Made by a program: the position numbers and the translations under genes
Origin: Entomortierella parvispora
Taxonomy: Eukaryota; Mortierellomycota; Mortierellomycetes; Mortierellales; Mortierellaceae
Direction: 5' to 3'
NCBI GenBank assembly: GCA_963573315.1
Contig: OY752146.1
Span: forward strand, 1 to 64,000
Length of the DNA stretch: 64,000 bases
Notes under the pieces: model-generated
Told to the model about the DNA's origin: nothing
The model's input: only the letters and a program-made list of their open reading frames with translations
Databases searched by the model: none
In this document: piece after piece, positions 49,213 to 60,267 of the stretch
Layout of the letters: every line of letters starts with the position of its first letter
Numbering within the stretch: position 1 is the stretch's first letter

Positions 49213-52200
49213 TTAAAGGCTAAAGCTATCGGCGGCAGCGGAGGCAGCAGCGGCCAAAGACTGGAGGGCCTCAATGCGGATAGGGAGCTGCTTCTTGAGC
49301 GAGAGGAGCTCATCGACGGCCTCCTTGACTTGATCAGCGTCGGCCTTGTCCGTCTTGAGCTGGCGGACCTTCAAGCCCTGGGCATCAATCTTGGCCTCCA
49401 ACTCGACAATCTCCTCGGGTTTGGGGCCAGGTCCAGTCCAGGCGGGAGCGGGCTTGCTGGCAGCAGCATGGGCAGCGGCCTTGGCCTTCTTGCCAGAGAC
49501 GGCAGGGGCGGCGGCAGCGGCAGCGGCAGGGGCACCCTTCTCCTTCTTCTTCTTGGCATCCTTGGCATCCTTTTGCTCGGTCATGGACACGGGGGCAGCC
49601 TTGGAGGCAATGGAGGCAACCTTACCATCAGGGATCAAGATCAAACGGGCAGGAGCACTGCCAGTGGCGACGGCGTCGACAATGTAGTAACCCTTGCGCT
49701 CGAACTGAATAATATCACCCTTGTTCAACTCGGCAACGTTACCATCTGCAACGGCCTGGGTCTTGAACTCGCTGACGGGCGTCAAGAGATCCTTGAGCTC
49801 GTCATCCTCCTCGATCTTCTTCTTTGTGATCAAGTAATCATAGTCCATAAGGTCGACCTGGACCAGCTCGGGACCGTCCGCCAACCAAGTCAACTTCTTC
49901 TTGGTCTTCTTGAAGTCACCCTCCAAGTGAAGCTCAGCCTCGACTCCAGTGACAATGCCCTCTGCATTCTTCTCAATCTTGCGGATGAGGGCATTACCCC
50001 AGTCCATGAACGTCACCTCCTCGTTGATCTCAAGCTCCTTGCAGTCGGCCTGGTCCATCCAGAGGGTAGGGCCATACGCAGTGTTCTTGTTGCCCAAGGC
50101 CTCGTTCTTCTTGTGACGGGGCACCTCCTTGAGGTTATAGGCGTCAGCTCCAGACACAGTGACCTTGACCTTGTTCAAGCTCTCAACAGCGGTATGGCGG
50201 GGAGCAATGGGGTCAATCTGCTTACGGTTAACAGCCCAGAGCTTGTCCCACTCCAAGGTGATATAGTTGGTGGAAGCACCCTGCATGAGAATGTAGGTCT
50301 TGAGAGCCTCCATGGTAAGACCACGACGGAGGATACCACGGATGGTAGGGAAACGAGGGTCATCCCATCCAGAGACGCGTCCCTGGTCGACAAACCAGGT
50401 GAGCTTGCGCTTGGACATCAAAGTGTAGACAAAGCTCAGACGACTGTACTCCCAAATGTGGACCTGGCGAAGGCCAAGGTTGTCGAGGAACCATTGGTAC
50501 TGGGGGTTGCGATCGTGGTACTCGTCTGTGCGGAGAGCATGAGTGACGCCCTCGAGAGAGTCAACGATGGGGCAAGCAAGATCGTAGAGAGGGTACATCT
50601 TCCAGGCGTGGCTAAGATTACAGAACATGCAATGTTAGAAATGGCAAAAACAGATAAAACAGATAATGCAGCAAAAGAAAAGCGGGTCAAAATCTTACCC
50701 AGTACGGGCATGGGGAAGGAGGTTGCATCGGTAAATGACAGGGTCACGAAGAGCCTTGTTGAGGTTGTCAACAGAGATCTTGGCGCGGAGACAGCAAGTC
50801 AAGCCAAACTCGGTACCGTTCTTCATCTCCTCGAAACGACGCAAATTCTCCTCGACTGACAGATCACGGCATTGGGAGGCAATTCCGTCCATGCGCTCGG
50901 CGCGCATCTGCTCCTGTCCAGTGGTATCGCAGTAAGCCTTGCCCTCCTTAATGAGAGTAAGGGCGTACTGGTAGATCTTGTCAAAGTAGTCAGAGGTATA
51001 CGAGACAACCGAAGAGTCAATGCCAATCAAGAGCAGATCCTCCTTGATGGAGTGCTCATACTCCTCCTTCTCCTTGGAAGGGTTGGTGTCGTCAAAGCGG
51101 ACAATCAAGCGTCCCTTGTATTGGTCAGCAAAGTACTTGTTCAAGAGAGCGGCCTTGGCGTGTCCAATGTGAAGATAACCAGAGGGCTCTGGGGGGAAAC
51201 GAGTGACGACATTGCCCATCTCAGCGTCAATCAAGTTGATATCGAACGATCCCTGATCAGCAGTCTTGGCCTAACAACGTTCAAATTCGATATTTAGCGT
51301 TAAAAAAAAATCTTCAAGCCAATTGTTACCCTGGTTTTCCTCTCGATGATCTGTCAGTTGAAGGGTATCAGGGACTTACAGCCTTGGTGCTCTCGGCAGC
51401 CTTGGCCAGCTCAGCAAGAGCAACAGCAACGAAAGGCTGGGCAGAGATGTGGTTGAACCAACGGCCGAGGTAAACTCCGAGATCCTTGCCAGTCTTGAGC
51501 TGGCGAGAAAAGATGGCATTGGCCTTGAGGGCTCCCCAGAGAGCAATATCAGCCACTGAAACCTTGTAGCCGACAAAGAAACTGCGAAGAGTCAAGTGGT
51601 GGTTGAGCTGCTGAAGAATCACATCCACAGACTTGAAGTCGGTAGAGTTGATGATGTCCTGACTCTTGTCGATGAACTCGTCAATCTGCGGTATGAAAAG
51701 GAGCGGTTAGAAACATGGTCTAAGGATCGATATGAATAAAGGTTATGATTGCTAAATTCACAAGTACCAGACTAGTAGAGGCAGCGTTGGCACCATAGAG
51801 GGTGTTCTTGTGGGAGCGAACAATGTAACGCAAGATCGAGCTGACGGAAGTGAGAGTAGTTCTATTGTAGTGAAGAGCAATATCAAACATGGTTAGTCCA
51901 AAGGGAATGCTGCAGGCATAATTACCAAAAGGGAGGCAACATAAGAAAAGGGGGACAAATAGAGGACGTACCCACTGGCAACCAAGGCAACGGTGGCGTT
52001 GCCGTGCTCAGCGAGGGAAGCGACGTTCTTGTATTCGACCTTTGCAATTGCAGGGTTGTTCAACGCAGCAACGAGCGCAATGGGCGCTATTGAGAAGGGC
52101 GCGGGACATGAAAAGGAGGATTCACCTCTGTTAGATTCAGGTCTTTCAATGATTGAGGATGGTTAACAGGAGCGGAGGCATCGAATCAGTGTCGGCTTGG

Positions 52201-52369
52201 TTGTCTAGATCCCTCCGTGCATTCATTGTGAGTTTGATCCCGTGTCGAGTTCCGAGTCGGATTTGGCCGCTGTCCTCCTGCAAGCAAGTAATCAAGCAGG
52301 CGAGCAGGCGAGTATGCAAGTACCATAGGGGATCGCGGTAGCCTTCTGGGCAATGACAACAGTGGCCAT
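49213..52369 (-). CDS. GUS1: Cytosolic glutamyl-tRNA synthetase with C-terminal WHEP domain
   Basis: Six exons: 52369-52324, 52086-51972, 51861-51768, 51685-51380, 51270-50699 and 50611-49213. All have GT..AG borders with consistent phases; 843 residues. The N-terminal about 185 residues form a GST-like domain (IDEFIDKSQD ... VADIALWGAL), as in eukaryotic GluRS that docks to partners such as Arc1. The class I catalytic domain has PSGYLHIGH (HIGH 221-224) and the KMSKS equivalent LMSKRK (443-447), followed by the beta-barrel anticodon-binding region. The Ala/Lys-rich linker (APAAAAAAAP) leads to residues 781-822 (AKIDAQGLKVRQLK...LLSLKKQ), which fit a WHEP domain. It charges tRNA-Glu with glutamate in the cytosol. 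Yeast Gus1 lacks a WHEP domain. Confidence 0.93.
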
Positions 52370-52658
52370 GATGAGAGTGTTGAGGATGAATGAATAACGA
52401 ACAGGGTCATGCTAAGAGAAAAGGGCGCCTTTTTTTGGTTCTTGGTGACTGTGGCTTAGCAAAGTGACTGCCTGTGCATGCATGCATGCATCGCGAGGGA
52501 CGCGGTTTGTATCGTGCACGGAGCTGCGCCTTCTCTCTCAGCTCCCCCTTTCATTTTATTACGTACAGCAAGGCAAGCGTAGACTATTAACAACTACTAC
52601 GAGTCAGTATGGCGTGGATTAATGTGGTGGTGAGTCGACCTAAAAACTAGCTGCGCCT
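52370..52658. other. Intergenic region upstream of GUS1
   Basis: Holds the GUS1 promoter and the 3' end of the secreted-protein gene. A palindromic TGCATGCATGCATGCA run lies at 52475-52492, about 110 bp upstream of the GUS1 ATG. It could be a factor-binding site or only a simple repeat. Confidence 0.4.
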
Positions 52659-53090
52659 CTAGAAAGGTCCTGGGCCGCCGGCGCCAAGAGGTCCTCCAAG
52701 AGGTCCTCCAATGGGTCCTCCAATGGGTCCCCCAAATGGCGCGCCGCCAAACGCACCAGTGGGGCCCGCTAATCCGCCAGGAACTGGGACTGGAGCAGGG
52801 ACAGGCACGGGAGCTGGAACGGGGAAGGGGGACGGAACCGGGAAAGGCTGTGGGACCCGGACAACACGGACACGCGTCCCTTGGTGGTGGTCGTCGTCGC
52901 AATCGTTATCATCATCGTGGTCGTCATCGCAGTCGTCGTCGCAGTCGTCGTCACAATCGTCATCGCAGTCATCTCCACGCTTGGACAAGGAAGTACCCTT
53001 GGACGAGAGTGGAACAGCGTACGAGACGTTGCAGAGAGCCGCGGCCAGGAGAGTGACCGTCAATAAGAGAAGGACCTTGCGAGGAGCCAT
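52659..53090 (-). CDS. Secreted Asp/Cys-rich, Pro/Gly-rich small protein
   Basis: Single exon, 143 residues from the ATG at 53090. A strong signal peptide (residues 1-25, VLLLLTVTLLAAAL core) is followed by a dibasic KR at 37-38 suited to Kex2 processing. Residues 40-70 are a run of DDC/DDD units with His and Asn at the end, holding about 20 Asp and 5 Cys. Then come a VPxPFPVPAPVPVP segment and a GGPIGGPLGG tail. The acidic Cys/His cluster suggests binding of divalent metal ions or calcium (inference). No known family is recognised. The coding repeats are GAC/TGC trinucleotide-based, so length can vary in frame. Confidence 0.75.
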   Translation of the reverse strand: MAPRKVLLLLTVTLLAAALCNVSYAVPLSSKGTSLSKRGDDCDDDCDDDCDDDCDDDHDDDNDCDDDHHQGTRVRVVRVPQPFPVPSPFPVPAPVPVPAPVPVPGGLAGPTGAFGGAPFGGPIGGPIGGPLGGPLGAGGPGPF

Positions 53091-53223
53091 TGAGTACAAA
53101 AGTAATACGACAGAGGGATTGGGTTGCGTTGCTTCTGGGGGACTCTAGTAGGACGGTTATTAGCAAGAGTGAGGTAGTGGTCGGGGGTTGAGTGCTTGAC
53201 AGCTCGAGATGGCGAACCTTCAC

Positions 53224-53231
53224 TTTTTATA
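53224..53231 (-). promoter_or_regulatory. TATA-like box of the Asp/Cys-rich secreted-protein gene
   Basis: TATAAAAA on the minus strand, about 134 bp upstream of the ATG at 53090. Confidence 0.45.
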
Positions 53232-53578
53232 GCAAGAATGGGAGCAGCACTCACTGAACTTTTTCAATAAACGGAGCGGTTGCTTTCTGTCCAGCTCTGA
53301 TGACTCTCCAGATTGTGATCAGCCCTGGCAAAGTAATGGGTAGCACACACCCATCAAGCGTTGGTTGATGTTAGCCGTTGGCTGATAGATGAGCGAACGG
53401 TCTGATATAACGGTGATCGCCAAGATCCCGAGGCACACTGCGATCGACAAAACGCGAACAAATCGCGTCACTATCTGCGCCGTGTAGCCTCAGCTATTCA
53501 TTCCTAGCATCAACGTGCAAGAGAAAACTCATTTATTTTACTGTAAACTTATGTACGAAAGGTCAAGTGATATGTAAC
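53232..53578. other. Intergenic region
   Basis: Upstream region of the secreted-protein gene and 3' UTR of the aquaporin gene. A weak repeat of GTTGGTTGATGTTAGCC and GTTGGCTGATAG near 53360-53390 is the only structure seen. Confidence 0.4.
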
Positions 53579-54836
53579 CTAGTTGTTGAGGGGGCTGGGG
53601 CCAGCATAGATCAAAGCATCGTATGTGAAGGCACCACCGATAGCGCCCAAGAAGGGAGCAACAATTGGGACCCAGAAGTACCATCCCTGGCGAGTGAAGA
53701 CCTCAAAGCCCCAGCCGAAAACGGCGGTGAACAGACGAGGAGCCAAGTCACGAGCGGGGTTGAGGGCAAAGCCAGTCTCATAGCCGAACGAGGTACCGAT
53801 GGCAGCAAGGGAAAGTCCAATGATGAGGGGTTGGGTGTTGCCAGCAGGGGTGTTGCCCTTGTCCGAGGTCGAAAGAATGACGAGGACAAGAAGAGCGGTT
53901 CCGAGGAACTCAGCAATGAAGGCAGCGGTGGTGGTGACATCCTTGGTCTGGAGACCAGTGACGAAGATACCGACGGTGGCCTCAGGCTTGGCGGCCTGGA
54001 TAGCAGAGTAGTTGGTGATGTAGACAATCAAGGCACCGGCAAAGGCACCAGCAAACTGGGCGATCCAGTAGACGAGAACATCAGCCCAGGCAAAGCCGCG
54101 GAACAGAGCCATGGCCAAAGTCACGGCAGGGTTCAAATGACCGCCCTACATATTTGCAACCAGAAAAAAGTCAGTCGGGTAGCCAGTGGTGCCGAACGGT
54201 GTGTTTGGTTACGTGGGAAACGCGAGATGTGGTTTGAATGACGCTGTGCCACCATTTGAGTCTCATCTCATTTGCTTAGCCGCGGTTTTCTCCCTTTTTC
54301 TTCAAATACGGTCACGGCGCACAAGTCCCTGCGCTTCTTCTGAGGGTTACAAAAACCACCAGCAACTGCTCTTCAAAGTGATTGAACTTACAGAGATTCC
54401 TCCAGAGATGTAGATACCAAAAGTCAGACCAAGACCCCAGCCGAGAGACATGGTGAACCAAGAGTTGTTGGGCGAGAAGACAAGCTGGGCAATGGCTCCG
54501 GAACCGAAGGCAACCAAGATGGCAGTACCGAGGAACTCGGCAAAGGCCTTTCTAGACTATAGGCAAAAAAAAAAGTGTCAATTGAAGGGTCAGTTCAAAG
54601 GTTCGCCTGCCATTGCAATTCATCACAAAGGCTGCACTCCTGTTCGTCGTCTTTATATAAGAGGTAGTTGTCAAGCGACTTTGAAAGGGCGGGAACTCCT
54701 TGTAAGATACCTTGTGGCGGATTCCAGACCACTTGCTACGGGCCTCATAACGGACGCGGGTAACGCCGGCTTCAGCACGCTCAAGAAGAGCGTCAGTCTC
54801 GTGGGGCTGGTGGCCGTGGTTGTGATGGTTGACCAT
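53579..54836 (-). CDS. Aquaglyceroporin (MIP family)
   Basis: Three exons: 54836-54711, 54556-54392 and 54145-53579, all phase 0; 285 residues. There are six hydrophobic helices and both NPA boxes: GGHLNPAVT (102-104) and GFALNPARD (226-228). The Asp right after the second NPAR is the hallmark of glycerol facilitators rather than strict aquaporins. Helix 1 (FAEFLGTAILVAFGSGA) and helix 4 (FIAEFLGTALLVLVIL) show the expected internal repeat. The short His-rich N-terminus (MVNHHNHGHQPHE) is cytosolic. It likely conducts glycerol and/or water across the plasma membrane. Confidence 0.93.
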
Positions 54837-55305
54837 GATGGTAGATGGGGGCGGTGGAGGAGTGGGAAAGTGACGGAAGGGCGAGGACAAGGAAAGAAAA
54901 GAGGAAAGAGAAAAAAAAGAAGGGGAGAAAAAAAAAATAAGAGAAACAGCAATTGCTCACAACACGGCCGGTGACAGCATGGTCGTCCAACAGTCCAGAC
55001 TTGATTTCGTGCTGTACCCATTTCCCAACCACTTTTCTGTTGTTTTGCCCTGTTGCTGAGATTGTTGTTGAGAGCACCGCCAATTGTCCCTCCCATCCAC
55101 CCCATCCCAGACGTCCCCACTCAATCGTGGACGCGGCTCTCATCTTACTCCAAACCGCTTTCAATAACCCTGCTGCTGTTGCAAAAGATGGGCCTAGCTT
55201 ACGCAAACCCTGTGTCGTCTTCCGCGGGAAGATCTTTATTCTTTTCTAGCATGCCCTAGAAATGGTATCGGTGTGGCTTTTCTTCACACAAAATCATATT
55301 TTTCT
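54837..55305. other. Upstream region of the aquaglyceroporin gene
   Basis: A pyrimidine-rich minus-strand leader (54840-54950). A minus-strand open stretch at 54960-55030 borders a possible donor (GTGAGC near 54957), so a non-coding 5' exon or alternative start is possible. Nothing else is seen. Confidence 0.35.
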
Positions 55306-57589
55306 TTAGAGGTGGGCCTTCTGACTGTTGGTCTCTTGTTCGCGATCAAACTGGACAATGTTCTTGCGCAAGATCTTGCCTGAGGCAGACTTTGGGATTT
55401 CGTTGGTGAAAACCACTCCTCCTCGCAACTTCTTGTGAGGTGCGACCTTGGCAGTCAAAAAGTCCACAATGTCTTTCTTGAGCGCATCAGAGGCCTCGAT
55501 TGGATTGTGAAGGACAATATACGCCCGAGGAATCTCGGTGGCCTGACTAGCGTCGTAGGCAGGAATGACGGCTGCATCGAGGACCCGGGGATGAGTCTGC
55601 AGCAAAGCCTCGAGCTCTGCAGCGGGAATCTGAAATCCCTTGTACTTAATCAACTCCTTGAGGCGATCAACCACGAACCAGTTGTGGTTCTCATCAACGT
55701 AGACAATGTCGCCGGTGTGCATCCATCCGTCCTCACGGATGGTATGCTTCGTAGCCTCGATGTTGTTCAGGTATCCCTTCATCACGTTTGGACCCTTCAG
55801 CAACCACTCGCCTTGCTCACCAACTCCCAGTTCTAATATACCAAATAGAAAAGTTAGAATCAACCTCCACTACCGCTTTCAGAAGAACACAAAATAGTCA
55901 AGAGCGGTATATACCTTTTCCGGTTGCTGGATCGACAACCTTTGCCATCAGTCCCGCCACAAGAGGACCGACAGAGCCGTCTGGGCCGTTTGCCTTGGGT
56001 CTCAAGCAGGCAACCAACGGAGAAGCCTCAGTCATTCCAAATCCCTGTCGGCAATATACGCCCAACTGAGCCTCGATCATACGACAGAGATCCTTGGGAA
56101 GTGGAGCAGCACCGCAGGCAATGTGGCGGAGGGAGCTCAAATCGTAGTTCTTCACCATAGGATGTTTGGCCAGGGCAAGGGCTACTGGAGGCACGATAAA
56201 AGTATTGGTGACTTTGTAGGTCTGAATGTTTTGCAGGAAGGAGGGAAGGTCGAACTTTGGCATGATGATAGTTTCCGTGCCCTAAGGGAAAAAAAGATCA
56301 ATGAGAGTTTAGAGCGAGAACTTGCAGAGGTAGAGGCTTGTGTTCAATGTGAGGCCCTTACGGTGATGAGTGAGATGTGAAGACAGTTCATTAGACCATA
56401 GATATGATAGAGAGGCAAGAAACCGAGAACGACCAAATTCTTCTCCTTGATGACCTCTGCATCATAGCTCATGATCTGCACTAGGTTGGAGGTGATGTTT
56501 CCATGCGTGAGCATCACGCCTTTGCTCTTGCCTATGTAATAATGTAGGGATGTTTGTCTCTGTCAGCGCTCATCGTCAAATTTGCTCCCAACTTCAACTC
56601 TCTGCAAGCTGTAAAAGTCCATCCGTGACCCAGCAGGCGATCGGTGATCCACGGTGCTGCTCCACCACTAGGAGGCGGCTTTTGCTCCCGACGATCGAAG
56701 TCCGAATATAAATAAATGTCCCGGCAACGAAATATTGAGGAATGGTGAATTGCCATGTGGGCGGGGTGCGAAAGTGTTTAGAAAACCTTTTTTTTTTCCA
56801 TTCTTCTTCACTCCTCCGTATCACTGACGCCGTACGTGCTCATGCACTTGTGCCTTGAAACCACGCACGGCCTGGTCAGTCTAGTCACATCCACCTGTGG
56901 CCAACGTTCCCGACAGGCCAATGCCGGGTCAATTCCTTACCGGTGGTGCCGCTAGAGTAGCAGAGGTATGCGATATCGTCCATTGCCAAAGTTGCTGGCT
57001 CTGCAAGACGCTTGCCAAAGATGCTTCTGTAGGCCTTCTTTCCTGATGAGGCATCATCTTTGTCTCCAAAGAGAAGGATAGCCTCAGGGGCGATCCCGCA
57101 GATCTGTGCTGCCTTTGTGGCAGTGGGGAGGAGATCCACTGTGGTAACAATGTAGCGAGCCTGCGAGTCTTTAAGCTGGTGTACGACCTCGTCAAGGGTA
57201 TACGAGTGGTTGACGGTGGTTACGATGCCACCAGCGCAAAGAGTACCGAGAACGGGGATTCCAAAGTCGTACTACCACAAAAAAATGTTTGTTAACTTGC
57301 GGCCATTCAGGAACGACGATCGAGCCGCGGGTTACACAATAATGGTTCATACCTGGTTACAGGAGTAAACAGCCAGGACCTGGCGCTCCTGGAACCCCAA
57401 ACTGTCCTGCAAGCCAGCCGCAAATTGTCTGGTCTCAAGCAAGAACTGGCCAAAAGTCAATGAGCGGCCAGTCTCTGGGTCGATAAAGACAGTTTTGCCT
57501 GGAGGCACCAAACAAGGGTTGGAGTCCAGATAATGATATACATCGACTGTGGGGTAGACGGGGTCGGGGTCGGGTGAATAGAAGATCAT
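55306..57589 (-). CDS. 4-coumarate-CoA ligase-like acyl-CoA synthetase, PTS1 end
   Basis: Five exons: 57589-57353, 57271-56941, 56531-56362, 56281-55915 and 55832-55306. Phases agree; 543 residues. ANL-superfamily motifs run in order: YLCYSSGTTGKSKGVMLTHG (AMP/phosphate loop, split by an intron), QGFGMTEASP, GWMHTGDI, DRLKELIKYKGFQI (hinge) and PKSASGKILRK (catalytic Lys). The last three residues are AHL, which fits the PTS1 consensus [SAC][KRH][LM], so a peroxisomal location is likely. Activates a carboxylic acid (aromatic or fatty) to its CoA thioester; fungal members often serve aromatic or fatty acid breakdown rather than lignin synthesis. Divergent from the CHIP-like gene across 393 bp. 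Confidence 0.92.
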
Positions 57590-57982
57590 GCTCGCAGTGC
57601 ACGGGGGAGGGGAAGGGGAAGATGTACTGAAAGACGGAAACAAGAGAAGAAGCGCAAAGAAAGAAAAAGAGGGCGAACGGTAAAAAAGTCGAAACTTTGA
57701 AAGAATGGAAACAAAATTGACTTTATTAGTTTTTTTTTGGATAACGTGCCTGGATTATTTTATTATTTCAAAAATTAGGATAGTTTTTTATGAGGATAAA
57801 TTCAGCTGACAAAGAATCACATGATGCATTGTTCAAAAAATGGTGGCACTTTTCCTTGAACTCATCTCGGTTCTTTCTGTCCACTAATCTACATCTTCCC
57901 ATCGACCCTCACAGGACCTGGACGGGGCTACCCAAAAAACATACTGAACCTGGAAGGGGGCCATCCAAAAACATACTGAGCC
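57590..57982. promoter_or_regulatory. Divergent promoter region between the acyl-CoA synthetase and CHIP genes
   Basis: The 393-bp gap between opposite start codons must hold both promoters. A CT-rich leader on the minus strand (57600-57680) and an AT-rich middle (57710-57800) are visible. Near the plus-strand start, CCAAAAAACATACTGA.CC recurs at 57931 and 57963 as a 32-bp imperfect direct repeat. Confidence 0.45.
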
Positions 57983-59261
57983 ATGTCTTCTTCTCTCACT
58001 GCCGACCAGCACAAGCTCATGGGCAATGAGCACTTCAAGCTCAAGGCCTTTGACGAGGCTATAGCTGAGTATTCAACAGCCATCGTATGTCGTGTTTCGT
58101 GCCGAACTTCTGTTTGGAAAATGCCCTTGTTACTAGACTGACAGGTCACCTCTTATTTGGATACTTAGGTAAAGGACCCAAAAGTCGCTGCCTACTATTC
58201 CAACCGAGCCAATTGTTATCTCAAGGTATGTGTTTCTGTGAAGCATTAGTGGACCACCGACCCATTGCTCTAACAGATGACTGTCTTTCGCTGCATTTAT
58301 TCATCTCTTTCCCCAGCTTGAAAAGTACGCCAAGGTTGTGTCAGATTGCGAAAAGGTTGTGGAGCTCGAGCCAAAATCAGGTACCGAAGATGACTCTCGG
58401 GAAGTGTGATACGAACCTGAAGAAAAAAATCTAACAAATGCAACTTGAATTTTGATTACAACAACGAAATCGTAGTCAAGGGTTATTATTTCGTAAGCAT
58501 GTGGCATGTATTGTCTGATTCTTGACGCTAATGATTGCCGATCTGCTAACAGCTCCTTTTATTGATAGATGGGAAAGGCAAATCTTGAGCTCAACCAACC
58601 GTCAGAAGCTTATGCTCTACTGAAGAAGGCGTACGAGTTCGCGTTGGAGCAGCGGTCGTCATTTACCAAGGAAATCGTACTATTAATCTCAGAGGCGAAG
58701 AAGCAAAAGTGGCTCGAGGAAGAAAGAAGGCGGATAGCACAAGTTTCGGAGACATACAAGTATCTTTCCGGACTCATAGAAAGCGATTTCCAACGCCAAG
58801 TGGACGCGTTGGATACGACCTCGGGCGACTACCAGGAATCTTTGTCTGATCTTAAATCGGACAGGACAATGCGACTGCAGCAACTAGAGACCATGATGCA
58901 GCGTGCTGGGGCGCCTGATGAATACGCGAAACCTTACCTCACCCACAAGGATTCTGCGACTTTTGGCGTTGATCCTCGGTCGTTGTCCAGTCCAACCACC
59001 ACAGTATCTATGACACCGCGTGAAGTTCCGGACTATATGCTGGACAAAATCACTTTTGAATTCATGCATGATCCTGTTATTTCGACAAAATCAGGCATTA
59101 GTTACGAGCGTGCGACTCTTCTGGAGCATTTCAGCCATGGGCGCATGTTTGACCCGGTTGCCCAGGTGCCACTGACCGAGCGTGATATAATCCCCAATCG
59201 TGCTCTCAAGGAAGCGTGCGACGACTTTATCTCAAAGAATGGCTGGGCCATTGACTACTGA
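57983..59261 (+). CDS. CHIP (STUB1)-like TPR/U-box E3 ubiquitin ligase
   Basis: Five exons: 57983-58084, 58169-58225, 58317-58380, 58476-58492 and 58569-59261; 310 residues (human CHIP has 303). Exon 4 is only 17 nt but is required: it supplies VKGYYF between ...EPKS and MGKANLELNQ, restores the frame, and has good borders (CGTAG/GTAAGC). The N-terminal TPR repeats (LMGNEHFKLKAFDEAI, AAYYSNRANCYLK) bind the EEVD tails of Hsp70/Hsp90. A helical middle (EERRRIAQVSETYKYLSGLI) follows. The U-box (PDYMLDKITFEFMHDPVI ... FDPVAQVPLTERDIIPN) ends in NGWAIDY, close to the animal protein. It ubiquitinates chaperone-bound misfolded proteins in the cytosol. Budding yeast lacks a CHIP. Confidence 0.92.
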
Positions 59262-59503
59262 AACTCTTGAAAACTTTTCTGATCTCGCCCGGAGGCGCAC
59301 CCCCGACATACCACAATAGAATGCTCCTTCACCCTCACCAAAATAAAAATCAGGGGTTCGATCTCCAAAAAAAAAAAAAAACGCCACCAACCACGATCGA
59401 TCGACATGTGGTATACCCTTAAGAGCCTTGCCAATGCCGCGTTCGCCCTTTGTGCAGAGTCCTGATCACACATGGAAGATCAACCCACCTTGTCTCGCCA
59501 GCC

Positions 59504-60237
59504 ATGTCAGGCATCAATAATAATCCAACCAAGGAGCCATTGCCCGAGATCCCAACGCCTTTGCTCAATGACCCGCGTCCAGCGCCTGACCGGGATCAAG
59601 TCGTGTCAGCGTTCAAGGTACAGGACACATGATCATTTGCCATGGGGCAGCTGGCCCCGCAAATCCCAACTCCCCGAATGACCTAGAATGGACTGTGGTG
59701 ACCTGACAATGGCATTGCATCCAAACCCATCGCTTAGACACTAGAGCCAACACGCGACTTTTCCACAATGACAAAGTCCCCATGCGCGAAAGAGTCGTTT
59801 ATTGACGGCGCTGCTATGGGACTTGGAGTTGGACTGCTCAAAGCAATGAGATCAGGTGAGGACCTTTGTTATCCATGGCAAACCCTCGTCAAGAATTCCT
59901 GACAAGGGCGCAGTGAACTAACGTAGCCTTTTGCGGTCATTCATTAGGACCCGGAAGGTCAGCGGCCAACTGGGGATTCGGTGCATTTGTGTTTATGACG
60001 ATTGGAACTTGGTAAGCAGTTTGGGACTTTGGTCTGACCTTCATATTGTCAAGATTCTTGGTTTTCTAACCCAGGGACAACTGTTGTCTATCTTGTAACT
60101 GCAGGGAATACTGCCACTTTATGATCAGGCAAAAGCGACAGCTGATGGCTTCAGGGCAATCACCGGTGGTGAGCACAGTTGACTTGGATGCGGCAAAGTT
60201 GAAGGCAGCAATTGCTGCACGACAGCGCGATGACTGA
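59504..60237 (+). CDS. COX20: COX20-family cytochrome c oxidase assembly protein
   Basis: Four exons: 59504-59617, 59738-59855, 59948-60011 and 60105-60237; phases 0, 1, 2; 142 residues. The core is typical of COX20: PCAKESFIDGAAMGLGVGLL (first helix), then ANWGFGAFVFMTIGTWEYC (second helix, split by the last intron), then HFMIRQKRQLM. COX20 is an inner mitochondrial membrane chaperone for newly made Cox2. The N-terminal about 40 residues are Pro-rich and not a strong presequence. The 3' end lies 260 bp from the convergent transposase ORF. Confidence 0.88.
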
Positions 60238-60267
60238 TAGATTACCGAAATAAATATTAGAGATATC

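Noticed and set aside
49168..50859. 563-codon plus-strand ORF opposite the glutamyl-tRNA synthetase.
   Set aside because: Shadow of a strongly codon-biased exon on the minus strand; its Leu/Gly/Val-rich product has no domain and crosses a splice site of the real gene.
59345..59365. GGGGTTCGATCTCC resembles the T-arm of a tRNA gene.
   Set aside because: The flanking stem does not pair properly, and there is no A box, anticodon arm or acceptor stem at the expected distance.
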